Notes under the pieces: generated by a model | What the model was told of the DNA's origin: nothing | Databases searched by the model: none | Seen by the model: the letters and a program-made list of their open reading frames with translations, nothing else | Made by a program: the position numbers and the translations under genes | Source of the DNA: an uncultured Eubacteriales bacterium | GTDB taxonomy: Bacteria > Bacillota > Clostridia > Oscillospirales > CAG-272 | Direction of reading: 5' to 3' | NCBI GenBank assembly: GCA_934433485.1 | Contig: CAKRZR010000008.1 | Location: forward strand, 37,158 to 101,157 | DNA length: 64,000 bases | Part shown: positions 34,451 to 42,032 of the stretch, in pieces | Layout of the letters: each line of letters begins with the position of its first letter | Numbering within the stretch: position 1 is the first letter of the stretch

Positions 34451-35899
34451 ATGAAAAAGAAATGGATCGCACTTCTTACCGCCGCGCTGCTCCTCGCCGG
34501 CTGTCAGACAGTGCCGGACAAAACAGCGAACGACTCTGTCGGAAACGACACGGAGCCGCACACCGAAACGGAAACCGAGACGGAAACGCCGTCCGTCCTT
34601 GAAAAGATCCCACAGGCGGATTACGACGACTACACCTTCCATTATCTCACCGAAAGCTGGACGGGCACCGTCGCCGACCGGTTTTTGCGGGAATTGCAGT
34701 CGGAGGAGGTCACAGGCGAACCCATCAACGACGCCGTCTACGCGCGCAATCAATTCTTGGCGGATCGGCTGCATATCCGGATCACGGCGCAGGATGCCGA
34801 CAACGTATCGCAGTCCGTTCTTGGATCCGTCCGTTCCGGCGAGGATCTCTATCAGCTGGTCGGCGCGTATAAATTCAATACCACCTCGCTGCTCTCCCAG
34901 CATGCCATCCGGGACTGGAACGCGCTCGACATCGATTTTGACGCGGACTGGTGGAGCCGGGAAGCCGTAAACAAACTGAGCATCTGCGGCAAGCAATATT
35001 TCATGAGCGGCAGCATCCTCATGAGCGAGATCGACGACACACTGGCAATGGCGTTCAACAAGGACATCCAGAACGAATACAAGTTAGACGACGTATACAC
35101 CCTTGTGGAAAGTGGAAAATGGACCGTGGACGCGATGAAAACGATGGTGGAGCAGGTTTCAAACGACCTGAACGGCGACGGCAGGATGGAGCTTGGCGTC
35201 GATCTGCTCGGCTACGCGCAGGACAGCAATTCCATGACCACCAACTGGGCGTTCTCCCTCGATCTGCTCCATGGCGCTGTCACGGAGGAAAACACCTACG
35301 AATGGAACATAGACACGGATCGGATCCAGACCGCGCTGGAAAAGGTCAACGCGATGATGGCGCTGGCGAACACGGATCTCGGCACAGATTACTACACGGG
35401 CCTGGACATTTTCGCCGAGGGAAAGCTGTATTTCTACTCCATTATTTTGAGTGCCCTCGAAATCGTACGCGATATGGAGGACGATTTCGGGATCGCGCCG
35501 TATCCGAAGCTCGACGAAGCGCAGGCACAGTATTACAACCATGTCGGCAACATGTCCCCGATCCTGTCGCTGCCCATCACGAACACCTCCGACGACGAAC
35601 GCACTGCCGCGATCCTTACCGCCCTTGCTATCTCCTCCTACGACTACGTGCGCCCCGTCTACTTCGATTCCGTGCTGAAGGGCAAGCTCTCCCGCGATCC
35701 GCAGACCCGTGTGATGCTCGACATCGTACAGCAAAGCGCCACCTACGATCTCCCCTACGTCCTCGGTCCCTCTCTCGCCGGAACGGTAAACGGACTGATG
35801 CAGAAAAACAGCAGTGATTTTGCTTCTGCATGGAAATCCGCCGAAAAGAGCATGACAACAAGCATCAATAAATTCCTGCAAAGCATTACAGAGAAGTAA
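34451..35899 (+). CDS. Orphan EF-hand solute-binding-type lipoprotein SBP3, 482 aa
   Basis: Lipobox LAGC (Cys18) and a linker with a run of Thr-Glu repeats (HTETETETETPS). The EF-hand-like loop is DLNGDGRMELGVD, one residue longer than the classical 12. Shared signatures are FGIAPYPKLDEAQAQYY and VLKGKLSRD; MAFNKDIQNEYKLDD matches the hinge-proximal motif of the other copies. It is divergent from the AraC gene at 33511 and stands alone in its transcription unit, with a bidirectional terminator after it. No enzyme or transporter gene is in the same unit. The start at 34451 has an AGGGG-type site. Confidence 0.83.
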   Translation: MKKKWIALLTAALLLAGCQTVPDKTANDSVGNDTEPHTETETETETPSVLEKIPQADYDDYTFHYLTESWTGTVADRFLRELQSEEVTGEPINDAVYARNQFLADRLHIRITAQDADNVSQSVLGSVRSGEDLYQLVGAYKFNTTSLLSQHAIRDWNALDIDFDADWWSREAVNKLSICGKQYFMSGSILMSEIDDTLAMAFNKDIQNEYKLDDVYTLVESGKWTVDAMKTMVEQVSNDLNGDGRMELGVDLLGYAQDSNSMTTNWAFSLDLLHGAVTEENTYEWNIDTDRIQTALEKVNAMMALANTDLGTDYYTGLDIFAEGKLYFYSIILSALEIVRDMEDDFGIAPYPKLDEAQAQYYNHVGNMSPILSLPITNTSDDERTAAILTALAISSYDYVRPVYFDSVLKGKLSRDPQTRVMLDIVQQSATYDLPYVLGPSLAGTVNGLMQKNSSDFASAWKSAEKSMTTSINKFLQSITEK

Positions 35900-35927
35900 T
35901 CCCACGCCAAAACAGAACATCCGTCAA

Positions 35928-35973
35928 TGAAAAATCCCCCCATACCGGAAAACCAGTACCGAGGGGATTTTCG
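35928..35973. terminator. Bidirectional terminator between SBP3 and the fusion gene
   Basis: AAAATCCCCCCATACCGG and CAGTACCGAGGGGATTTT pair across a short loop; both ends are A/T-rich and the genes converge. Confidence 0.8.
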
Positions 35974-35993
35974 TCTATTTCCATTTTCTCCCG

Positions 35994-38537
35994 TCACGCC
36001 GTAACGATCCCGGCGGCTTCGCGGAATTCGGGGAGACGGGCGGCTTCCTCGCGCATCTTATATTTGAGGATCTTCCCGGCAGCGTTCATCGGGAACTCGT
36101 TCACGAACGTCACGTAGCGCGGCACCTTATGCTTTGCCATATGCGTCATGACGTACTCCTTGATCTCGTCCGCGGTGACCGTTTCACCCGGCTTCGGGAT
36201 AACGCACGCCATGATCTCCTCGCCGTACTGCTTATCCGGCACGCCGATGACCTGCACGTCCTGCACCTTCGGATGCGTATAGATGAAGTCCTCGATCTCC
36301 TTCGGGTAGATGTTCTCGCCGCCGCGGATGATCATGTCCTTGATCCGTCCGGTGATCTTATAATACCCGTTCGGCAGACGGCGCGCGAGGTCGCCTGTAT
36401 GGAGCCAGCCGTCCCGGTCGATGGCAGCCGCGGTCGCCTGCGGCATTTTGTAGTAGCCCTTCATGATGTTGTAGCCGCGCGCCACAAATTCGCCGTCGCA
36501 GTTGTCGGGCAGATCCGCGCCCGTTTCGGGATCGACGATCTTGCACTCTACGCCGAAGATCGCGCCGCCGACGGTATTCACGCGGTCCTCGATGGAGTCC
36601 GTGGTCTTGGACATCGTGGTCGCGGGGGACGCCTCGGTCTGCCCGTAGGTGATGCAGATCTCGGACATATGCATTTTCTCGATGACCTCCCGCATGACCT
36701 GGATCGGACACGGGGAGCCTGCCATGATCCCGGTGCGCATATGGGAGAAGTCCGTTTTCGCGAAATCCTTATGGCCGAGCATGGCGATGAACATCGTCGG
36801 CACGCCGTGGAACGCGGTGATTTTCTCACGGGTGATGCAGTCCAGTCCCTTTGACGGCGAAAAGGCGGGAATCGGGGACATGGTGGTGCCGTGGGTGACG
36901 GACGCCGTCATTGCCAGCACCATACCGAAGCAGTGGAACATCGGCACCTGGATCATCATGCGGTCTGCGGTGGACAGATCCATGCAGTCGCCGATCGCCT
37001 TGCCGTTGTTGACGACGTTGTAGTGCGTGAGCATGACGCCCTTGGGGAATCCCGTGGTGCCGGAGGTATACTGCATATTGCACACGTCGTGCTTATTGAT
37101 CATGGCGGCGCGGCGGTACACGGCCTCGACGGGCGTTCTTTCGGCATAGGACAGCGCGTCGTCCCAGGTCAGGCAGCCGGGTACGCGGGATTCGACGGTG
37201 ATGACGTTGCGCAGGAAGGGGAGGCGGCGGCTGTGGAGGGGCTTGCCGGTCTCCAGCGTGGCAAGCTCGGGACACAGCTCCTGTATGATACCGATATAAT
37301 CGGAGTCCTTATAGCCGTCGATCATGACGAGGGTGTGGGTATCGGACTGGCGGAGGAGGTATTCCGCCTCGTGGATCTTGTACGCGGTATTGACGGTGAC
37401 AAGGACCGCGCCGATCTTGACCGCTGCCCAGAACGTGATATACCACGCGGGGACGTTGGTCGCCCAGACCGCCACGTGGTCGCCCTGCTTGACGCCGAGG
37501 GAGATCAGCGCTCTGGCGAAGGTATCGACGTCGTCGCGGAACTGGGGATAGGTGCGGGTATAGTCGAGGGTGGTGTAGCGGAAGGCGTACTGATCGGGGA
37601 ATTCCTCGCAGATCCTGTCGAGCACCTGCGGGAAGGTGAGATCGATGAGCTTTTCCTTTTCCCAGATATACTTACCGTCTCCGCGGCGCGAGGTCTGGAG
37701 CCGTTCGGGCTGATCCCCGTCGTCGAGGAACTGGCTCATATAGTGCGCGAACTGCGGGAATACGATGCCCGCGTCGGACAGCTCCGGCGAATACTGCTTG
37801 AGCCACTCGAGGGAGATATAGCCCTCGTAATTGACGCTGCGCAGCGCGTTCATGAACTGCTCGATGGGAAGATCGCCCTCGCCCAGGATGCGGTAATGGA
37901 CGCCGGAGCCGTCCTTCACGGAGTCCTTGATGTGGATATGCTTGATATACGCGCCGAGATTGCGGATGGTGGTTTCGGGATCCTCGCTGTGGTAGCGGTA
38001 GGGATGGTGGAGGTCCCACAGGGCGGCCACGTTGTCGCTGCCGATGGACGCAAGCGTATCCGCGAGCCGCCTGGTATCGCAGTAGACGCCGTTTGTCTCG
38101 ATGAGGAGGGTGACGCCGGCGTCCTCCGCGTCCCGTGCGAGGATCCGCATGGCGGAGATCACGTTCTCGTCGTCGAAATCCGTGGTCGGCTCCGCGGTGG
38201 GATCACCCAGCACACGGATATACGGGGTTCCGAGTGCCGCCGCGACGCGGATATACTCCCGCAGCTCCGCGATGTTCTCCGCGTGGTGCGCCGGATCGCG
38301 CAGCGAACAGCCGGAGGACAGGCAGCAGATCTCCAGATGCAGCCTTTGCAGCTCCGCGCGGGTCCTTGCGAGATTCTCGGTCCGGAACGGGCTTGCGTGT
38401 ACGGTAAAATTGCTCTCGGCAATGTCGCCGCCCAGTCCGCGCATCTCGATTCCGCGGAAACCAAAGTCCTTCGCCATCGAATAAATATCCGCCCACGAAA
38501 AATCCGGGCAGCCCAGGGTGGAAAACGCCAGCTTCAT
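35994..38537 (-). CDS. Fusion: xylose-isomerase-like TIM barrel + AMP-forming acyl-CoA synthetase, 847 aa
   Basis: One uninterrupted frame holds two enzymes. Residues 1-265 are a sugar phosphate isomerase/epimerase-type TIM barrel of the IolE/IolI kind, with metal ligands Glu147 (LLIETNG), Asp175 (LWDLHH), His202 (HIHIKD) and Glu244 (SLEW). After a linker of about 35 residues, residues 300-847 are an ANL-superfamily acyl-CoA synthetase: YTSGTTGFPKG (about 490-500), ITYGQTEASP, GWLHTGDLARR, the hinge KDMIIRGGENIYPKE, and the C-terminal catalytic lysine in NAAGKILKYKM. All key residues of both halves are present, so both may be active. The substrates are unknown. The start at 38537 has AAGGAG; a T-box leader lies upstream. 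Confidence 0.85.
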   Translation of the reverse strand: MKLAFSTLGCPDFSWADIYSMAKDFGFRGIEMRGLGGDIAESNFTVHASPFRTENLARTRAELQRLHLEICCLSSGCSLRDPAHHAENIAELREYIRVAAALGTPYIRVLGDPTAEPTTDFDDENVISAMRILARDAEDAGVTLLIETNGVYCDTRRLADTLASIGSDNVAALWDLHHPYRYHSEDPETTIRNLGAYIKHIHIKDSVKDGSGVHYRILGEGDLPIEQFMNALRSVNYEGYISLEWLKQYSPELSDAGIVFPQFAHYMSQFLDDGDQPERLQTSRRGDGKYIWEKEKLIDLTFPQVLDRICEEFPDQYAFRYTTLDYTRTYPQFRDDVDTFARALISLGVKQGDHVAVWATNVPAWYITFWAAVKIGAVLVTVNTAYKIHEAEYLLRQSDTHTLVMIDGYKDSDYIGIIQELCPELATLETGKPLHSRRLPFLRNVITVESRVPGCLTWDDALSYAERTPVEAVYRRAAMINKHDVCNMQYTSGTTGFPKGVMLTHYNVVNNGKAIGDCMDLSTADRMMIQVPMFHCFGMVLAMTASVTHGTTMSPIPAFSPSKGLDCITREKITAFHGVPTMFIAMLGHKDFAKTDFSHMRTGIMAGSPCPIQVMREVIEKMHMSEICITYGQTEASPATTMSKTTDSIEDRVNTVGGAIFGVECKIVDPETGADLPDNCDGEFVARGYNIMKGYYKMPQATAAAIDRDGWLHTGDLARRLPNGYYKITGRIKDMIIRGGENIYPKEIEDFIYTHPKVQDVQVIGVPDKQYGEEIMACVIPKPGETVTADEIKEYVMTHMAKHKVPRYVTFVNEFPMNAAGKILKYKMREEAARLPEFREAAGIVTA

Positions 38538-38570
38538 ATATATGCACTCCTTTTGCATGATTATTTATAT

Positions 38571-38690
38571 GGTGGGAGACGAGGGAACGGGGGGAGACGC
38601 GGTCAGAACCTTTTTTTCGAAAAAGGTTCCGACACCTCCAAAAAACTTTATGAAAAAAGGGGGTGGAATTTTTGTTTGTGCAATTCCGGG
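38571..38690 (+). repeat. Composite R1/R3 repeat, copy G, between the T-box and the fusion gene
   Basis: G-rich leader, hairpin GAACCTTTTT / AAAAAGGTTC, CGACACCTCC, AAAACTTTAT, and TTTGTGCAATTCCGG. It shows the R3 hairpin joined to the R1 end block, which links the two repeat types. Confidence 0.7.
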
Positions 38691-38702
38691 GGGCTTTTTC
38701 AA

Positions 38703-38995
38703 CAAAAAAGCCCGCGTCTTCTGAAACGGATTTTTCTCCGTCAGAGACGAGGGCGAACGATGCTGCTCCCGCGGTACCACTCTGTTTGACGCGCGACGCG
38801 TCCTCTCATCGGCACAGTCATGCCTTTCCCGGATAACGGTGGGGGGGCCGTCCGTGCCTACTGGAAACGCGGTCCTCCGGGGTGGGGGAGTGCGCTTTGT
38901 TCGGGCGGCTGCTGAGGGGTGAGTGCCATGATGTCCGCCGCTGTCTCGCACCAACGACAGCTCTCTGCGGGTCGGACGGATCATAGGGTTTCCCC
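38703..38995 (-). ncRNA. T-box riboswitch leader
   Basis: On the minus strand: stem I apical part AGAGAGCTGTCGTTGGTGCG and AGACAGC (around 38950), a probable specifier region GGCACTCACCCCTCAG, the conserved antiterminator element AGTGGTACCGCGG (38769-38781), and a terminator CGTCTCTGACGGA / TCCGTTTCAGAAGACG with CGGGCTTTTTTG (38703-38749). Uncharged tRNA binding should favour readthrough. If the codon before ACC is the specifier, it is CTC (Leu), but ACT or GGC are possible. The first gene downstream is the fusion gene, about 165 nt away, not an aminoacyl-tRNA synthetase or amino-acid gene. Confidence 0.85.
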
Positions 38996-39014
38996 TGTCA
39001 ATGCATTTAGGAGG

Positions 39015-39091
39015 TCTCTGATTTAAGGTTATTTTTGCAATAAAAGCCCTTATATTTTAGCCTTTTATCGCAAAAATCCGATTGATTCAGA
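39015..39091 (-). repeat. Repeat R2, copy 3
   Basis: The 77-bp core between CTCTGA and TCAGAG, nearly identical in reverse to copy 2, with the same TTTTATCGCAAAAA stem. It lies just upstream of the T-box. Sequence 39092-39217 holds nothing else recognisable. Confidence 0.8.
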
Positions 39092-39217
39092 GGTTCCTTA
39101 GATATGGGTAGTATACCACAAAGGGGCGTGGTTGTCAATAGGGCAAGATGTATAAAGATGTACCGGGGTCATGCCGGGATCCTTTGGCGGATGGATGAAT
39201 AGATATACGCAGAGGGA

Positions 39218-40084
39218 TCATTCCTCGCCGCGATAGTATTTGCGGTAGGCTCTGGGGGTGGTTCCGGTATATTTCTGGAACACGGCGGAGAAATAGCTGC
39301 TGTCGCAGAAGGAGAGGGAATGCGCGATCTCGGTCACGGAGAGGGTGGTATCGCGGAGATATTCGGCGGCGCGGCGGATGCGGGTCTCGCAGATATAGCT
39401 ATGGAGCGTTTTCCCGGTCGCCTGCCGGACGAGACGATTGATATGGTTGGGGTGATAATGGAAGCGGTCTGCCAGCTCCTCTCTGGTCAGCGGCTCACCG
39501 CAGTGGGCATTGATATACGCAAGGAGGTCGCCAATGGGGGAATCCGCGTCTGGGACAGCCATTTTCGCGCGATAGAGGGAGACTATGATCTCGGCAAGGA
39601 GGGCGCGGGTCCGGACCGTGTAGCCGATGCGCCGTTCCTCATACTCCTTCCACAGGGTCATGGCGGTGGCGAGAAGCGCGGGCTGGCTGTCCACGACGAA
39701 GAGGGAATCGAACACGTCCGTATCGGAGAAGCGCACCGGTGTCCCCATATACCGTTCGTCATACGCGTCGCCGACGAGAATATCGGTATAGGGCGCGTCC
39801 TCATAGCGGTAGGGGAAGAAATCGAAGCAGATCTGGCGGACGATGAATTTGGAGCGGAAGACGGTGGTATAGGGGTGATGGGGCGGCATATAGAGCGCAC
39901 CGCCCGCGCCCAGGGTATATTCCACGCCGTCCACGAAAAAGGCAGCTTCCCCGGAGAGGGCGACCAGGATCCGTGCGGTATACGACTGCTTGCGCTGCTG
40001 GTTCAGGGGGTCCTGCGGCATGCAGGTCGCCGTAAAAATACCCTTGATATCCGGATAAATATCCGCGAATCGCGCATCTCCCAT
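39218..40084 (-). CDS. AraC-family transcriptional regulator, 288 aa
   Basis: N-terminal cupin sensing domain (about 30-130; GGALYMPPHHPYTTVF) and C-terminal double helix-turn-helix (about 185-285) with EPLTREELADRFHYHPNHINRLVRQATG and LSVTEIAHSLSFCDSSYFSAVFQKYTGTTPRAYRKYY. The start at 40084 (MGDARF) has GGAGG at 8 nt. It is divergent from SBP4 across a 379-nt intergenic region and is the probable regulator of SBP4. Confidence 0.88.
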   Translation of the reverse strand: MGDARFADIYPDIKGIFTATCMPQDPLNQQRKQSYTARILVALSGEAAFFVDGVEYTLGAGGALYMPPHHPYTTVFRSKFIVRQICFDFFPYRYEDAPYTDILVGDAYDERYMGTPVRFSDTDVFDSLFVVDSQPALLATAMTLWKEYEERRIGYTVRTRALLAEIIVSLYRAKMAVPDADSPIGDLLAYINAHCGEPLTREELADRFHYHPNHINRLVRQATGKTLHSYICETRIRRAAEYLRDTTLSVTEIAHSLSFCDSSYFSAVFQKYTGTTPRAYRKYYRGEE

Positions 40085-40463
40085 CCCATTTGCCTCCCTT
40101 GCTCTGTATGCCACAGGACACGCTCCGGACCGCCTCAGATTTCGCGAAAAAAAGCGCCGACACATGGTTTTTTCGCGCAGACTCCGCCGTAGACTGTGTT
40201 TTCCTGAATGTTCGTTTTTCAGGGTTTTTTCGCCCGAATTTTATAGTGTACGGACCGATTCACGCGTATACTATAGATACTGATATTTGTGCATATTCCA
40301 CCGGATGGCGCGCGAACCTTCCATCAGATACAGTATATCACACAGCCCCGCCTTTGGCAAGAGCAGACGCGCATTTTTCCCGGATTTCTTTCGATGATGA
40401 CAATCGTCACTGAAAAGATGTGCGTTTTTTCGTGTGGAAATGCAGTGAAAGGAACTGTGTATT
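40085..40463. other. Divergent regulatory region between AraC gene and SBP4
   Basis: Contains a TATACT at 40267-40272 without a clear -35 box, an element TTTGTGCATATT near 40280 that recurs in the SBP5 promoter region (about 46350), and a near-palindrome TGACAATCGTCA at 40398-40409, about 55 nt before the SBP4 start. No gene seen. Confidence 0.5.
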
Positions 40464-41918
40464 ATGAAAAACCGTCAGACCACGCTCTCCCTGCTCCTCG
40501 CCCTTCTTCTCACATCGCCGCTTGTCTCCTGTTCCGCGGGAAACGAGGTTCCGCCCTCCGCGGACAATGCCCAGACGACCATGGAGCAGACCGTGGAGGA
40601 GACCGAAACGGAGCCTGTCTACACCCTGCCCGACTATGACTGCGGCGGCGGCGATCTCATGGTCCTCACGAAGATGGAGGGAACCGAATCCGGTCGCTGG
40701 ACGACGCACGACGTATACGCGGAGGAGCTGACCGGAGAAGCCATCAACGACGCCGTATACAACCGCAACATCGCGCTGCAGGACAAGTACCATTGCGTGA
40801 TCCGGCAGGAGCGGATGAAGATGGACGCCATGCCCTCCGGGATCGCGAAATTCATCCTGGCGGGGGACGCGACCTACGACATCATCATGCCGAACATCAC
40901 CTCCGCCGCCGCGTTGTCGAAGGACGGGAACCTCTACGAGCTGCAGGATCGCCTGGAGCTGACACGCCCCTGGTGGAACGCGCAGTTTACCAAGGATACG
41001 GAGATCGGCGGGAAGAATTATTTCGTAAACGGCGACATCAGCGAAACCTTCATGCGCGCCACCTACGCGATATTCTTCAACAAGGGGATCATCGCGGACA
41101 ACAATCTGGAAAATCCGTACAGGCTGGTCGAGGACGGCAGATGGACGATGGACAAGGCGCGTGAGATGGGCGCGGTCTTCGCCTCCGACGTGGACGGCAA
41201 CGGCAAGCGGGACGAGACGGTGGACCATTTCGGCTTCTTCGTGCTGTCGAATCAGGTCGAGGCGCTGTACACCTCCTCCGGCGAGAAGATCATCCGGCTC
41301 AGCGAGGACGGCAGCTTCTCGTTCCACGCGGGCGACGAGAGAAGTCTGCGCGTGCTGGAGTCCATCTACAGCCTGTACGCGGACAAGGACGTCGTGTGCA
41401 ACGGCAAGACGGTGGAATCCGGGGAAACCATGTTCTCCGAGGACCGGCTGCTCTTCCTCATGGGCACGATGAACAACGTGGTCTCGATGCGCGAGATGGA
41501 GACGGATTTCGGGATCCTGCCCACACCGAAGGCGGACGAAGCGCAGGCGGAATACTACTCTTACATGAACACATGGGCGTCGAGCTGCGCCGCGATCCCG
41601 GTATCCTGCGCGGACATCGAGAAGTCGTCGATCCTCATGGAGGCGCTGGGCTGTTACTCCCGTGAATACTACACGCCCGCGTATTATGAGATCACCCTGA
41701 AGGGCAAATCCTCCCGCGATACGGAATCGCTCGGGATGCTCGATCTGATCTACGAGCGGCGCACGGCGGATCTCGGCAACCTGTTCAACATCGGGGGCGT
41801 TCTCTCCGGCGCGACCGACCTTGTGAACCGCGGCAAGAATTCCTTCACCTCCCTCATCGAATCGAAGGCCGCCGCCGTCGAAAAGGAGCTTGCGGAGCTG
41901 AACGATATGCTCGGATAA
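40464..41918 (+). CDS. Orphan EF-hand solute-binding-type lipoprotein SBP4, 484 aa
   Basis: The lipobox is atypical: LVSC with Cys23. The EF-hand-like loop is DVDGNGKRDETVD (13 residues). Shared signatures are FGILPTPKADEAQAEYY and TLKGKSSRD, with TYAIFFNKGIIADNN near the hinge. It is divergent from the AraC gene at 39218 and convergent with the GH78 rhamnosidase gene, so a role in capture of rhamnose-containing glycans is possible but only inferred. GAAAGGA precedes the ATG. A bidirectional terminator separates it from the rhamnosidase gene. Confidence 0.83.
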   Translation: MKNRQTTLSLLLALLLTSPLVSCSAGNEVPPSADNAQTTMEQTVEETETEPVYTLPDYDCGGGDLMVLTKMEGTESGRWTTHDVYAEELTGEAINDAVYNRNIALQDKYHCVIRQERMKMDAMPSGIAKFILAGDATYDIIMPNITSAAALSKDGNLYELQDRLELTRPWWNAQFTKDTEIGGKNYFVNGDISETFMRATYAIFFNKGIIADNNLENPYRLVEDGRWTMDKAREMGAVFASDVDGNGKRDETVDHFGFFVLSNQVEALYTSSGEKIIRLSEDGSFSFHAGDERSLRVLESIYSLYADKDVVCNGKTVESGETMFSEDRLLFLMGTMNNVVSMREMETDFGILPTPKADEAQAEYYSYMNTWASSCAAIPVSCADIEKSSILMEALGCYSREYYTPAYYEITLKGKSSRDTESLGMLDLIYERRTADLGNLFNIGGVLSGATDLVNRGKNSFTSLIESKAAAVEKELAELNDMLG

Positions 41919-41964
41919 ATCCCCCCTGGAAATATCCATTTTTCCCCCGTACGCGCGATCCGCG

Positions 41965-42020
41965 GCAAAAAAGCAGCGCGGTACGTTGTCCGTTTCGGAT
42001 GGCGTACCGCGCTTTTTTCG
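41965..42020. terminator. Bidirectional terminator between SBP4 and GH78
   Basis: AAAAAAGCAGCGCGGTACG and CGTACCGCGCTTTTTT pair across a 17-nt loop. Confidence 0.85.
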
Positions 42021-42032
42021 CGCCTATATACT

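Noticed and set aside
36891..38789. 632-residue plus-strand frame opposite the fusion gene
   Set aside because: Antisense shadow of a gene with complete catalytic motifs.
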